A stretch of DNA of 64,000 nt from Serinicoccus sediminis (lineage in GTDB: Bacteria; Actinomycetota; Actinomycetes; Actinomycetales; Dermatophilaceae), in NCBI RefSeq assembly GCF_004153545.1, contig NZ_SDVA01000005.1, positions 62,001 to 126,000 of the forward strand, given 5' to 3'. A model generated the notes under the pieces. The model saw only the letters and a program-made list of their open reading frames with translations, was not told where the DNA came from and ran no database searches. Shown here piece by piece: positions 29,090 to 38,264 of the stretch (positions are counted from its first letter, which is position 1; each line of letters opens with the position of its first letter). The translations under genes and the position numbers were made by a program.

Positions 29090-30835
29090 GTGGACGACCT
29101 CGCACGTCGGTTGGGACTGAAGACCAACCCTCAGATCTTCTTCACCTCGGCCGGGTTGATGGTCATCATCCTCGCCCTGCTGCTCCTCTTCCCCGCCAGT
29201 ATCGGTGACGGCTTCGCCAGCGCCCGCACGTGGGTGACGACCAACCTCGGGTGGTTCTTCATCTTCGGCGTGACCGTGTGGCTCATCTTCCTCGTCTGGA
29301 TCGCCAGCAGCAAGTACGGCGACCTGCGGCTCGGCAAGGGCGACGAGGTCCCCGCCTACACCCGGGTGTCCTGGTTCACCATGCTCTTCGCCGGCGGCAT
29401 CGGCACCGTCCTGATGTTCTGGGGCGTCGCCGAGCCCATCTCGCACTTCACGACGCCGCCGTTCCCGGGGGTGGAGCCCTACAGCGCCCAGGCGGCGGAG
29501 GACGCGATGAACGTCGCGCTCTACCACCTCGGGCTGCACACCTGGGCCATCTTCACCCTCCCCGGCCTGGCCTTCGGCTTCTTCATCTACCGCTACGACC
29601 TGCCGATGCGGGTCAGCTCGGTGTTCTACCCGTTCCTCAAGGACCGCATCCACGGCCCGATCGGCAAGACGATCGACGTCTTCGCCGTCCTCGGCACCCT
29701 CTTCGGGCTGGCTGTCAGCCTGGGCCTGGGCACCTCGCAGATCAGCGCCGGTCTGTCCGAGCTGACCGGGGTCGGCGACAGCGTGCTCGTCCGGGTCCTC
29801 GTCATCACGGTGCTGACGACGGTCGCGACCGTGTCGGTGGCGGTCGGGCTCGACAAGGGCATCAAGAGGTTGTCCAACCTCAACATCGGTATGGCGGTGG
29901 GCATGATGCTCTTCGTCCTCTTCACCGGTGGGGCGACCGTCTTCCTGCTCCGCTCCCTCATCGAGAGCGCGGGCAACTACCTCGCCGCGCTGCCCTCGCT
30001 GGCGTTCTGGAACGACGCCCTGGCCAACGCCACCCAGGCCGACGGCTGGGGCTGGCAGGCCGGGTGGACCGTCTTCTACTGGGCGTGGACGGTGACCTGG
30101 GCGCCGTTCATGGGCGTGTTCCTGGCCCGCATCTCGCGGGGTCGCACGGTGCGCGAGTTCGTCGGTGGGGTGCTGGTCGCGCCCTCGCTGTTCACCCTCG
30201 TGTGGTTCGTCATCTTCGGCTGGTCGGCGATGAACATCGACGGCATCGGCGGCGACGGCGGCCCCATCTCCGCGGCGGTGGCCGAGAGCGTGCCGCTCGC
30301 GATGTTCACCTTCTTCGAGAGCTTCCCGCTGACCACCCTCCTGCAGGGGCTGGTCGTCGTCATCGTGGCGCTGTTCTTCGCCACCTCCGCCGACTCCGCC
30401 GCCCTGGTCATCGACATGCTGTGCAGCGGTGACAACGAGGAGGGTCCGGTCGGGCAGCGCGTCTTCTGGGCGGTCTGCCTCGGGGCGCTGGCCGCGCTGC
30501 TCATCGTCCTCGGCGGCGACGAGGCCATCCCGGCGCTCCAGGAGGTCATCACCGTCGTCGGGCTACCCATCTTCATCCTCGTCTTCGCGATGATCCCGGC
30601 CCTCTTCGCCGGCCTCCGGGCCGAGAAGAAGCGGGTCGAGCGCGGCGACCCGACGGTCAGCCCCCAGGAGCAGATCGAGATCATCGAGCAGGAGGACGAG
30701 CGGAAGCGGGAGGAGGCCGCCCGGCAGCGCGCCGAGGCCGAGAACGGCGTCCCGGCACCGCAGGAGGACGACGCCGAGGACCACGCCGACGCCGAGGCCG
30801 ACGCCGACAGCAGGCAGCCCACGGCCGGGTCCTGA
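29090..30835 (+). CDS. BCCT-family osmolyte/betaine-type transporter
   Basis: Sodium- or proton-coupled importer with about 12 transmembrane helices, 581 residues. The family signature LMFWGVAEPISHF lies near residue 107, and WTVFYWAWTVTWAPF near 325 precedes ARISRGRTVREFV. Two substrate-site changes are visible: the usual W-W-x-x-W cage reads W-T-V-T-W, and the glycine-rich helix (GMGIG in BetP) reads GGIGT. The substrate may therefore differ from glycine betaine. The cytoplasmic tail is long and acidic. GTG start with an AAGGAGA site; a GntR-type operator lies upstream. Confidence 0.9.
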   Translation: MDDLARRLGLKTNPQIFFTSAGLMVIILALLLLFPASIGDGFASARTWVTTNLGWFFIFGVTVWLIFLVWIASSKYGDLRLGKGDEVPAYTRVSWFTMLFAGGIGTVLMFWGVAEPISHFTTPPFPGVEPYSAQAAEDAMNVALYHLGLHTWAIFTLPGLAFGFFIYRYDLPMRVSSVFYPFLKDRIHGPIGKTIDVFAVLGTLFGLAVSLGLGTSQISAGLSELTGVGDSVLVRVLVITVLTTVATVSVAVGLDKGIKRLSNLNIGMAVGMMLFVLFTGGATVFLLRSLIESAGNYLAALPSLAFWNDALANATQADGWGWQAGWTVFYWAWTVTWAPFMGVFLARISRGRTVREFVGGVLVAPSLFTLVWFVIFGWSAMNIDGIGGDGGPISAAVAESVPLAMFTFFESFPLTTLLQGLVVVIVALFFATSADSAALVIDMLCSGDNEEGPVGQRVFWAVCLGALAALLIVLGGDEAIPALQEVITVVGLPIFILVFAMIPALFAGLRAEKKRVERGDPTVSPQEQIEIIEQEDERKREEAARQRAEAENGVPAPQEDDAEDHADAEADADSRQPTAGS

Positions 30836-30840
30836 CCCAC

Positions 30841-30884
30841 GACCGGAGCCCGTGACCACCACGAGGTGGTCACGGGCTCCGGTC
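30841..30884. terminator. 20-bp perfect hairpin between convergent genes
   Basis: Arms 30841-30860 and 30865-30884 are perfectly complementary around the loop ACGA; a partial third copy (CACGGGCTC) follows at 30890. It lies between the convergent transporter and aminotransferase genes and should terminate in both directions, without a T-tract. Confidence 0.85.
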
Positions 30885-30953
30885 ATGCTCACGGGCTCTG
30901 GTCGCGCCCGATCCCGCGTCCTTCCGCTGCTTCCGGGCCGCGGACGGGGGGTG

Positions 30954-32204
30954 TCAGAGCACGTCGGCCAGCGCCTTCTGCCACAGGTCGCCGGCCTCGT
31001 CGACCTGCTCCTGCGTCACCACCAGCGCGGGGATGAAGCGCACCACCTGGCCCCAGGCGCCGCAGGTGAGCAGCAGCAGGCCGTGCTCGGCCGCCGCCTG
31101 CTGGGCGCGGGTCGCCGTGGCGCCGTCCGGCTCTCCGTCCGCGGTGCGGAACTCCGAGCCGAGCATGAGGCCGAGGCCGCGCACGTCGGTGATCGCGGCA
31201 TACCCGTCGGCGGCGGAGCGCAGGCGGCCGCGCAGCTGCTCGCCCCGCGCGGCGGCGTTGCCGACGAGGTCCTCGCGCTCCATGACGTCCAGGGTCGCCA
31301 GCGCCGCGGCGCAGGCCACCGCGTTGGCGCCGTAGGTGCCGCCCTGCGAGCCGGGCCAGGCGCGGCCCATGAGCTCCTGCGAGGCGGCGATCCCGGAGAG
31401 CGGGAAGCCCGAGGCGATGCCCTTGGCGGTGATGAGCACGTCGGGGGAGACGCCGAAGTGGTCGTGCCCCCAGAAGCGCCCGGTGCGACCCCAGCCGGTC
31501 TGCACCTCGTCGACGACGAGCAGGATGCCGTGCCGGTCGGCCCGCTCGCGCAGCCCGGCGAGAAACGCCGCCGAGGCGGGGACGTACCCGCCCTCGCCGA
31601 GGACCGGCTCGACGAGGAAGGCCGCCGTGTCCTGGGGGGCGGTCACCGTCTGCAGCAGGTGGTCCAGCTCGCGGAGCGCGAAGTCGGTGGCCTGCTCCTG
31701 GCTCCAGCCGTAGTGCGTCGGGTTCGGGAACGGGGAGACCGCGACGCCCGGCATGAGCGGGGCGAAGCCGGAGCGGAACTTCGTGCCCGAGGTCGTCAGC
31801 GAGGCCGCGGCGACGGTGCGGCCGTGGAAGCCGCCGTGGAAGGCGACGATGTTGGGCCGGCCGGTCGCCTGCCGCGCGAGGCGCAGGGCGGCCTCCACCG
31901 CCTCGGACCCGCTGTTGGCGAAGAACATCGAGTCCAGCCCCTCGGGCAGCACCTCGGACATCCGGTCCACCAGGTCGAGGAGCGGGCGGTGCATGACCGT
32001 GGTGTACTGCGCGTGGATGATCTTGGCGACCTGCGCCTGCGCGGCCGCCACCACCTCCGGATGGGCGTGACCGGTGCTGGTCACGCCGATGCCGGCGGTG
32101 AAGTCCAGGTACCGGCGGTCCTGCTCGTCGAAGATCACGGCGCCCTCGCCGCGGTCGGCGATGACGGGAGTGGCTTGCTTGAGCATCGGGCTGAGGTGCG
32201 CCAC
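30954..32204 (-). CDS. Class III (GABA/diaminobutyrate-type) aminotransferase
   Basis: PLP enzyme moving a terminal amino group to a keto acid, 416 residues. Motifs: FTAGIGVTSTGHAHPEV, FFANSGSEAVEAALRLARQA, FHGGFHGRTVAAASLT, LLVVDEVQTGWGRTGRFW and the PLP lysine in LITAKGIASGFPLSG (near residue 259). The GTG at 32204 is chosen because CAGGAG lies 7 bases upstream; an upstream TTG at 32237 would sit inside the operator. Divergent from the aldehyde dehydrogenase gene, with which it could form an amine to semialdehyde to acid pathway. Confidence 0.9.
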   Translation of the reverse strand: MAHLSPMLKQATPVIADRGEGAVIFDEQDRRYLDFTAGIGVTSTGHAHPEVVAAAQAQVAKIIHAQYTTVMHRPLLDLVDRMSEVLPEGLDSMFFANSGSEAVEAALRLARQATGRPNIVAFHGGFHGRTVAAASLTTSGTKFRSGFAPLMPGVAVSPFPNPTHYGWSQEQATDFALRELDHLLQTVTAPQDTAAFLVEPVLGEGGYVPASAAFLAGLRERADRHGILLVVDEVQTGWGRTGRFWGHDHFGVSPDVLITAKGIASGFPLSGIAASQELMGRAWPGSQGGTYGANAVACAAALATLDVMEREDLVGNAAARGEQLRGRLRSAADGYAAITDVRGLGLMLGSEFRTADGEPDGATATRAQQAAAEHGLLLLTCGAWGQVVRFIPALVVTQEQVDEAGDLWQKALADVL

Positions 32205-32223
32205 GGTCGACTCCTGCGATTGA

Positions 32224-32239
32224 TAGATTGTTGACAATC
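32224..32239. promoter_or_regulatory. GntR-type operator overlapping a TAGATT -10
   Basis: GATTGT-TG-ACAATC (32226-32239) is a perfect inverted repeat in the divergent region. TAGATT (32224-32229) is a plus-strand -10 overlapping its left arm, so bound regulator would block the aldehyde dehydrogenase promoter. Confidence 0.75.
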
Positions 32240-32268
32240 CGAACGTACCGCATCACCAGGAGGCCGTC

Positions 32269-33807
32269 GTGAGCGCCGAAGGACCCACCGCAGCAGGGAC
32301 GTCGCAGGACCGGGGCAGGGAGGACGAGCGTCCCGACCAGGACCCCGCCCTGCACCAGGTGCCGACCGACCTGTTCATCGGCGGATCGTGGGTGCCGGCC
32401 GGCTCCGGTGAGCGCTTCGACGTGGCCGACCCGGCGACCGGGCGCACCCTGGCGCGGGTCGCCGACGCCGGGCCGCAGGACGGTATGCGGGCGCTCGAGG
32501 CCGCCGCCGAGGCGCAGGCCGAGCTCGCGGCCAGCTCGCCGCGGCAGCGCGCGGACTGGCTGAACGCGGCATACCAGGCGGTCATGGACCGGGCCGACGA
32601 GCTGGCGCTGGTGATGACCCTGGAGATGGGCAAGCCGCTGGCGGAGGCCAAGGGCGAGGTGACCTACGCCGCGGAGTTCCTGCGTCACTTCGCCGGGGAG
32701 GCGCTGCGCATCGAGGGGGGCTACCAGAGGTCGCCCGCCGGCGACGGGCGCTTCCTGCTCATGCGCCAGCCGGTGGGCCCCGCGCTGCTCATCACGCCGT
32801 GGAACTTCCCCATGGCGATGGGCACCCGCAAGATCGGGCCGGCCATCGCCGCCGGGTGCACCAGCGTCATCAAGCCGGCCCAGCAGACGCCGCTGTCGAT
32901 GCTGGCGCTCGTCGACATCCTCGCCGAGGTCGGCGTGCCCGCCGGCGCCGTCAACGCCGTGACCACCACCCACGCCGGCGCGGTCATGGAGCCGATGATC
33001 CGCTCCGGGCTGGCCCGCAAGCTGTCCTTCACCGGCTCGACCAAGGTCGGCAAGGCCCTGCTCGAGCAGGCCGCCGAGCGGGTCATGCGCACCTCGATGG
33101 AGCTGGGCGGCAACGCCCCGTTCATCGTCTTCGAGGACGCCGACCTCGACGACGCCGTCGCGGGCGCCATGGCGGCGAAGATGCGCAACATGGGCGAGGC
33201 CTGCACCGCGGCCAACCGCATCTACGTCCACGAGTCGGTCGCCGAGGCCTTCGGCGAGAAGCTCTCGGCGCAGATGGCGGCCCGCACCGTGGGGCCGGGC
33301 ACCCGGGAGGGCGTGACGGTCGGCCCGCTCATCGACGAGGCGGCCCGCGACAAGGTGCGTGACCTGGTGCAGGACGCCGTGGACCGCGGGGCGCAGGTGC
33401 TGACCGGCGGCGAGGTCCCCGACGGGGAGGGCTGGTTCTACCCGCCCACCGTGCTCACCGGGGTCTCGCCGGACGCCCGCATGGGCAGCGAGGAGATCTT
33501 CGGCCCGGTGGCGCCCCTGACGCCCTTCAGCACCGAGGCCGAGGTGGTGCGGCTGGCCAACGACACGCCCTTCGGCCTGGTGTCCTACGTCTACACCCGT
33601 GACCTGGACCGTTCGCTGCGCATGGCCGAGGCGCTCGAGACGGGCATGGTCGGCCTCAACCAGGGCGTGGTGTCCAACCCGGCCGCGCCCTTCGGCGGGG
33701 TCAAGGAGTCGGGCCTCGGCCGCGAGGGCGGCGCCGTCGGCATCGAGGAGTTCCTGGAGATGAAGTACGTCGGGATCGCCGGACCCCGGCCCGCTCAGGA
33801 GGGCTGA
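32269..33807 (+). CDS. NAD(P)-dependent aldehyde dehydrogenase (succinate-semialdehyde type)
   Basis: Oxidises an aldehyde to an acid, 512 residues. Motifs: LLITPWNFPMAMGTRKIGPA, KLSFTGSTKVGKALL, catalytic Glu in SMELGGNAPF (near 277) and catalytic Cys in MGEACTAANRIYVHE (near 310), with FGGVKESGLGREGG at the C-terminus. This is the GabD-like group. A ~30-residue acidic N-terminal extension is present. GTG start with a CAGGAGG site. It overlaps the convergent regulator gene by 13 bp. Confidence 0.92.
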   Translation: MSAEGPTAAGTSQDRGREDERPDQDPALHQVPTDLFIGGSWVPAGSGERFDVADPATGRTLARVADAGPQDGMRALEAAAEAQAELAASSPRQRADWLNAAYQAVMDRADELALVMTLEMGKPLAEAKGEVTYAAEFLRHFAGEALRIEGGYQRSPAGDGRFLLMRQPVGPALLITPWNFPMAMGTRKIGPAIAAGCTSVIKPAQQTPLSMLALVDILAEVGVPAGAVNAVTTTHAGAVMEPMIRSGLARKLSFTGSTKVGKALLEQAAERVMRTSMELGGNAPFIVFEDADLDDAVAGAMAAKMRNMGEACTAANRIYVHESVAEAFGEKLSAQMAARTVGPGTREGVTVGPLIDEAARDKVRDLVQDAVDRGAQVLTGGEVPDGEGWFYPPTVLTGVSPDARMGSEEIFGPVAPLTPFSTEAEVVRLANDTPFGLVSYVYTRDLDRSLRMAEALETGMVGLNQGVVSNPAAPFGGVKESGLGREGGAVGIEEFLEMKYVGIAGPRPAQEG

Positions 33808-34517
33808 GTTCCGGCCACCGGCGGGCCGAGGCTGCCGCGGGAGGACCCGGTGAGCCGGCGCACCGCGTCGCGCATGTGCTGCACGAGCAGGGCGTCGGTG
33901 TGCCGAGGCTCGGCCTCGAGGAACGACCGGGCGATCTGCCGGTGCTCACCGACCCGCTCCTCGTCCACGGCATACGTCGGCTCGAGCAGGTGGATGCACA
34001 TCCGGGTCTCGGTGAGCAGCGTCGCGTGGAAGCGGGACAGCTGAGGGCTGTGCGCGCGGTCGACGAGCACCTGGTGGAAGCGCACGTCGGCGAGGCTGAC
34101 CTCGCGGACGTCACCGGTCGCGGCGGCGTCCGCCATGTCGTCGACGACCGCCAGCAGCGCGGCGCAGGTCTCCTCCGGGCCGTCCTCGTGGATCCGGTCA
34201 CCCGCGGCCCGCTCCACGGCGGCCCGCGCCAGGTAGAGGTCGCGCACCCGGTCGTCGGTCATCTCGACGACGAACAGGCCACGGTTGCGGTGCGCCACCA
34301 GCAGCCCCTCCTGGGTGAGCCGCTGCAGCCCCTCGCGCAGGGGGCCCCGGCTGACCCCGAGGCGGGCGGCGTACTCCACCTCGCCCAGCTGGCTGCCCGG
34401 CGCGATCTCGCCGCTCGCGATCGCCTCGCGGATGCGGGCCGCGACGATGCTCGGCGTGGACTCCCGCGGCACCGGCTCGAGCGAGGTGGCCGGCACGGGG
34501 CGCAGGTGGTGGGTCAT
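33795..34517 (-). CDS. GntR-family regulator, FCD (FadR-like) subfamily
   Basis: Transcription factor of 240 residues. The winged HTH (IVAARIREAIASGEIAPGSQ then YAARLGVSRGPLREGLQRL) is followed by an all-helical FCD effector domain from about residue 100. FCD domains bind small carboxylates, often with a metal held by Asp/His residues such as those in LADVRFHQVLVD and GEHRQIARSF. FCD regulators bind TTGTNNACAA-like sites, matching the four inverted repeats here, so this is the likely repressor of the whole 29-46 kb region. It overlaps the upstream racemase-like gene by 4 bp. Confidence 0.9.
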   Translation of the reverse strand: MTHHLRPVPATSLEPVPRESTPSIVAARIREAIASGEIAPGSQLGEVEYAARLGVSRGPLREGLQRLTQEGLLVAHRNRGLFVVEMTDDRVRDLYLARAAVERAAGDRIHEDGPEETCAALLAVVDDMADAAATGDVREVSLADVRFHQVLVDRAHSPQLSRFHATLLTETRMCIHLLEPTYAVDEERVGEHRQIARSFLEAEPRHTDALLVQHMRDAVRRLTGSSRGSLGPPVAGTQPS

Positions 34518-35272
34518 CGGGTGGCTCCGTCCGGACGGGTCGGGTGGTGTCGCGCGAAGAGGCTGCCCAGGCCGGGGACCGCCGGCACCTCGCCGAGGAG
34601 GGCCAGCCCGTCGTGCAGGCTCACCTGGTTGGCGGTGAGGACGACGGTGCCGAGCTCGGCCTCGAGCTCCTCCAGCCAGGGGAGGGTGTGCATCGCGGTG
34701 TCCGGGACGAGCACCGCCTCGGCGCCGTCCCGGTCCACGCCACCGGCCAGGGCGACCACCTCGGCGCGGCCCAGGGTGCCGACCTCGGCAGCGGTGACGA
34801 TGTCGTGGCTGCCGAGCGCGGTCACCTCGATCCCGGCCCGCCCGAGGAAGGTCACGAAGGCGGTAGCGACGTCGTGCGGGTAGGACGCGGCCACCGCCAC
34901 CCGGGTGAGCCCCAGGCGCCGGGCCGCCCGGACGAAGGCCAGCGACGTCGAGGTCGTCGGGAGACCGGTGCGCGCCGCCAGCCCGGCCACCTGCTGGTGC
35001 GCGCCCTCCCAGCCGAAGACGAAGCTGCCCGAGGTGCACGCCCACACGACCGCGTCGCAGGGGCTGGTGGCGGACAGCCGGTCCGCCCCGTCGGCCAGCC
35101 GGGCGCTCCCGCCCAGGTCGAGCAGGGCGTCGACGCGGTGCGCGTCCTCGCCGACGCTGGTGTGCACGACGGGCAGGCGCACGGCATACCCCGCCTCGCG
35201 CAGCAGCCCCTCCACCCACGGGTAGTCGTCCTCCGCGCTGTGCCCCGGATAGAGGATCCCGATCGTGCTCAC
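34514..35272 (-). CDS. Asp/Glu racemase / maleate isomerase superfamily protein A
   Basis: A 252-residue member of the superfamily that includes maleate isomerase, arylmalonate decarboxylase and the ectoine-cluster protein EutA. The first catalytic Cys is present (VVWACTSGSFVFG), but where paralog B has VSCTNLRT this protein reads LVPDTAMHT, so the second Cys is absent. GTG start at 35272; an in-frame upstream start would place the N-terminus beyond the promoter. Co-transcribed with the GntR gene (ATGA overlap) and divergent from the FAD/Fe-S dehydrogenase. Reaction unknown. Confidence 0.8.
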   Translation of the reverse strand: MSTIGILYPGHSAEDDYPWVEGLLREAGYAVRLPVVHTSVGEDAHRVDALLDLGGSARLADGADRLSATSPCDAVVWACTSGSFVFGWEGAHQQVAGLAARTGLPTTSTSLAFVRAARRLGLTRVAVAASYPHDVATAFVTFLGRAGIEVTALGSHDIVTAAEVGTLGRAEVVALAGGVDRDGAEAVLVPDTAMHTLPWLEELEAELGTVVLTANQVSLHDGLALLGEVPAVPGLGSLFARHHPTRPDGATR

Positions 35273-35319
35273 ACTCGCCCCTGTCGACGGCGGCCGTCCG
35301 TCGTCGGCCGGCCGAGGAC

Positions 35320-35335
35320 TAGATTGTAGACAATC
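35320..35335. promoter_or_regulatory. GntR-type operator overlapping divergent -10 elements
   Basis: GATTGT-AG-ACAATC (35322-35335) is a perfect inverted repeat. TAGATT (35320-35325) is a plus-strand -10, and TACAAT (minus strand, 35323-35328) a near-consensus minus-strand -10, so the site covers both promoters and would autoregulate the regulator operon. Confidence 0.75.
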
Positions 35336-35354
35336 ATCACCCGCAGGAGGACCG

Positions 35355-38264
35355 ATGGAGTACGACGTCACCCGGCTCGCCCGGACCCTCGACGCGCAGC
35401 TGCGGGGGACGGTCGGTGCGGACGCGCTGTCGCGGGCGCTCTACGCGACCGACGCGTCGAACTACCGCGTCGTGCCGGACGTCGTCGTCGTGCCGCGGGA
35501 CGAGCAGGACCTGGTGACGGCCCTGGCTCTCGCGCGGGACGCGGGGGCGCCGGTGGCGCTGCGCGGCGGCGGCACCTCGATGGCCGGGAACGCGCTCGGC
35601 GGGGTCGTCGTCGACGTCCGGCGACACCTCGACCGCGTGCTCGACATCGACCCGGTCGCCCGGACGGCGACCGTCCAGCCCGGGGTCGTGCTCAGCCACC
35701 TCGTGGCGGCGACGAAGCAGCACGGCCTGACCTTCGGCGCCGACCCCTCGTCGGCGAGCCGCTGCACCCTCGGCGGGATGATCGCCAACAACGCGTGCGG
35801 CGCGCACTCGGTGGCGTGGGGCACCACGGCCGACAACGTGCGCAGCCTGCGGGTGCTCACGGCGGCGGGGGAGCAGGCCCGGGTGGACGCGCTCGGGCCG
35901 GGCGGTGCACCGGGCGACGCGCCCGACCCGGCGCTGACCGGGGTGCACGCCGAGCTCGCTCGCATCGGCCGCGACAACGCGACGCTCATCGGCCGCCGGT
36001 TCGGCACCTTCTCCCGGCAGATCTCCGGGTACGCGCTGCAGCACCTGCACCCCGACCGCGGCGTCGACCTCGCCCGGCTGCTCTGCGGGAGCGAGGGCAC
36101 CCTCGCCACGACCCTCGAGGCGACCGTGTCGTTGGCGCAGACCCCCCCGTCCGTGGTGCTGCTGACCCTGGGCTTCCCGGACGCCGTGTCGGCCGCGCGC
36201 AGCGTGCCGACCGTGCTGCCGCACGAGCCGCTGACGATGGAGTCGATCAACGCCACGCTGGTCGAGCGGCTGCCGGACGACACCCGCCGGGCCGCGCAGG
36301 CGGCCGGGCTGCCACCGGGACGGATGTGGCTGCTGGTGGAGATCGCCGGGGAGGACGAGGCGCAGGCGCGCGTCCGCGCGGCGGCCGTGGCCGAGGCGGT
36401 GCGCGACGGCATACCCGGGAGCAGCGCGGCGGTCGTCACCGACCCGGGTGCGCAGGCCGTGCTGTGGCGGTGCCGGCGGGACGGCACCGGGCTGGCGACG
36501 CGGCGGGCCGACGGCGCCGAGGCGTGGGCCGGGTGGGAGGACGCCGCGGTGCCGCCCGAGCGGCTCGGCGACTACCTCACCTCGCTGGACGAGCTCATGG
36601 CGCGCTACGGCTACTCGGGCGCGTCCTACGGGCACTTCGGCGAGGGATGCATGCACCTGCGGATCGACTTCGACCTGGTCACCGACGCGGGGGTGCGCGA
36701 CTACCGCGCCTTCCTCGAGCAGGCCACCGACCTGGTCGTCTCGCTCGGCGGGTCGGTCTCGGGCGAGCACGGCGACGGCCGGGCGCGGGGCGGGCTGCTG
36801 GAGCGGATGTACGGCGCCGACACCACCGCCATCTTCGCCGAGGTCAAGCGGGCGTGGGACCCGCAGGGGCGGCTCAACCCCGGCGTCATCGTCGACCCGC
36901 CGCCGGTGGACGCCGCGCTGCGCCAGCACGGCCACGCGCAGGGCTTCCCGCAGCGCACCACGCTGGCCTTCTCCGCGGACGCGGGCAGCTTCGCCCAGGC
37001 GCAGCGGCGGTGCGTCGGGGTGGGCAAGTGCGTGCAGACCTCGGGCGGGGTGATGTGCCCGAGCTACCAGGTGACAAGCGAGGAGAAGGACTCCACCCGC
37101 GGGCGCGCCCGGGTGCTCTTCGAGATGATGGAGGGCGACGTCATCACGGACGGCTGGCGGGCCCAGGAGGTCCACGACGCGCTCGACCTGTGCCTGTCGT
37201 GCAAGGGGTGCGTGGGCGACTGCCCGGTCAACGTCGACATGGCGTCCTACAAGGCGGAGTTCACCCACCAGCACTACCAGGGCCGGCCCTGGGCCCGCCC
37301 GCGCTCGCACTGGTCGATGGGCTGGCTGCCGGCCCTGGCCCGCGGCGCCGCGCTGGCCCCACGCGTGACGAACGCGCTGACCGGCTCCCGGCTGGCCGGG
37401 CCGCTCAAGCGGGCCGGTGGCATCGCCGCCGACCGCGAGCTGCCGACCTTCGCCCGCCAGACGTTCACCTCGTGGTTCGCGCGCTCGCACACGCCCGCAC
37501 GGGGCGAGGGGCGCACCCCGGTGCTGCTGTGGCCGGACACCTTCACCACCTTCCTCGCGCCCGAGGTGGGCCGGGCCGCGGTCGCGGTGCTCGAGGACGC
37601 CGGGATGGAGGTGCACCTGCCGACCGGCCCGGTCTGCTGCGGGCTCACCTGGGTCTCCACCGGCCAGCTGGGGGTGGCGCAGCGGGTGCTGCGGCGCTCG
37701 CTGGCGACCATCGGCCCGGCGCTGCGGGCGGGGGCGACCGTCGTCGGGCTGGAGCCGAGCTGCACGGCGGTGTTCCGGCACGAGGCCGTCGACCTGCTGC
37801 CGGACGACCCGCTGGCCACGTTGGCCAAGGGGCAGGTGCGGACCCTCGCGGAGACGGTCGCCGAGGTCGCGCCCGACTGGGAGCCGCCGCAGGTGGACCG
37901 GGACGCGCTGGTCCAGGTGCACTGCCACCAGCACGCGGTGACGGGGTTCGACGCCGACCGGGCCCTCATGGCCCGCGCCGGCATCCGGGCGCAGGTGCCG
38001 GACTCGGGATGCTGCGGGCTGGCCGGCAACTTCGGCTTCGAGGACGGCCACGAGCAGCTGTCCCGGCAGATCGGGGAGCGGGTGCTGGCGCCGGCGGTCC
38101 GGGCGGCGGACCCGGCCACGGAAGTCCTGGCCGACGGCTTCTCCTGCCGCACCCAGATCGCCGACCTCACCGCGCGCCGCGGCCGCCACCTCGCCGAGCT
38201 CCTGGCCGACGGCATACCCCGCACCCAGGCGGCGGGCGCCGGGTCCGCACAGGACGTGCGGTAG
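35355..38264 (+). CDS. Fused FAD-linked oxidase / Fe-S dehydrogenase (GlcD-GlcF or YdiJ type)
   Basis: A 969-residue oxidoreductase. The N-terminal VAO-type FAD domain has VALRGGGTSMAGNALGGVVV and SRCTLGGMIANNACGAHSV; the FAD-oxidase C domain follows (SGEHGDGRARGGLLERM). Two 4Fe-4S motifs come next (CVGVGKCVQ with a later CPSYQ near 553, and CLSCKGCVGDCPVN near 612), then two CCG-type segments (VCCGLTW and GCCGLAGNFG). Such enzymes oxidise D-2-hydroxyacids (D-lactate, glycolate, D-2-hydroxyglutarate) into the respiratory chain. ATG with GGAGG site. Its last codons are part of a 22-bp repeat array. Confidence 0.9.
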   Translation: MEYDVTRLARTLDAQLRGTVGADALSRALYATDASNYRVVPDVVVVPRDEQDLVTALALARDAGAPVALRGGGTSMAGNALGGVVVDVRRHLDRVLDIDPVARTATVQPGVVLSHLVAATKQHGLTFGADPSSASRCTLGGMIANNACGAHSVAWGTTADNVRSLRVLTAAGEQARVDALGPGGAPGDAPDPALTGVHAELARIGRDNATLIGRRFGTFSRQISGYALQHLHPDRGVDLARLLCGSEGTLATTLEATVSLAQTPPSVVLLTLGFPDAVSAARSVPTVLPHEPLTMESINATLVERLPDDTRRAAQAAGLPPGRMWLLVEIAGEDEAQARVRAAAVAEAVRDGIPGSSAAVVTDPGAQAVLWRCRRDGTGLATRRADGAEAWAGWEDAAVPPERLGDYLTSLDELMARYGYSGASYGHFGEGCMHLRIDFDLVTDAGVRDYRAFLEQATDLVVSLGGSVSGEHGDGRARGGLLERMYGADTTAIFAEVKRAWDPQGRLNPGVIVDPPPVDAALRQHGHAQGFPQRTTLAFSADAGSFAQAQRRCVGVGKCVQTSGGVMCPSYQVTSEEKDSTRGRARVLFEMMEGDVITDGWRAQEVHDALDLCLSCKGCVGDCPVNVDMASYKAEFTHQHYQGRPWARPRSHWSMGWLPALARGAALAPRVTNALTGSRLAGPLKRAGGIAADRELPTFARQTFTSWFARSHTPARGEGRTPVLLWPDTFTTFLAPEVGRAAVAVLEDAGMEVHLPTGPVCCGLTWVSTGQLGVAQRVLRRSLATIGPALRAGATVVGLEPSCTAVFRHEAVDLLPDDPLATLAKGQVRTLAETVAEVAPDWEPPQVDRDALVQVHCHQHAVTGFDADRALMARAGIRAQVPDSGCCGLAGNFGFEDGHEQLSRQIGERVLAPAVRAADPATEVLADGFSCRTQIADLTARRGRHLAELLADGIPRTQAAGAGSAQDVR

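Noticed and set aside
32205-32237. TTG start at 32237 for the class III aminotransferase
   Set aside because: It would place the start codon inside the operator, and the GTG at 32204 has a good ribosome binding site at the right distance.
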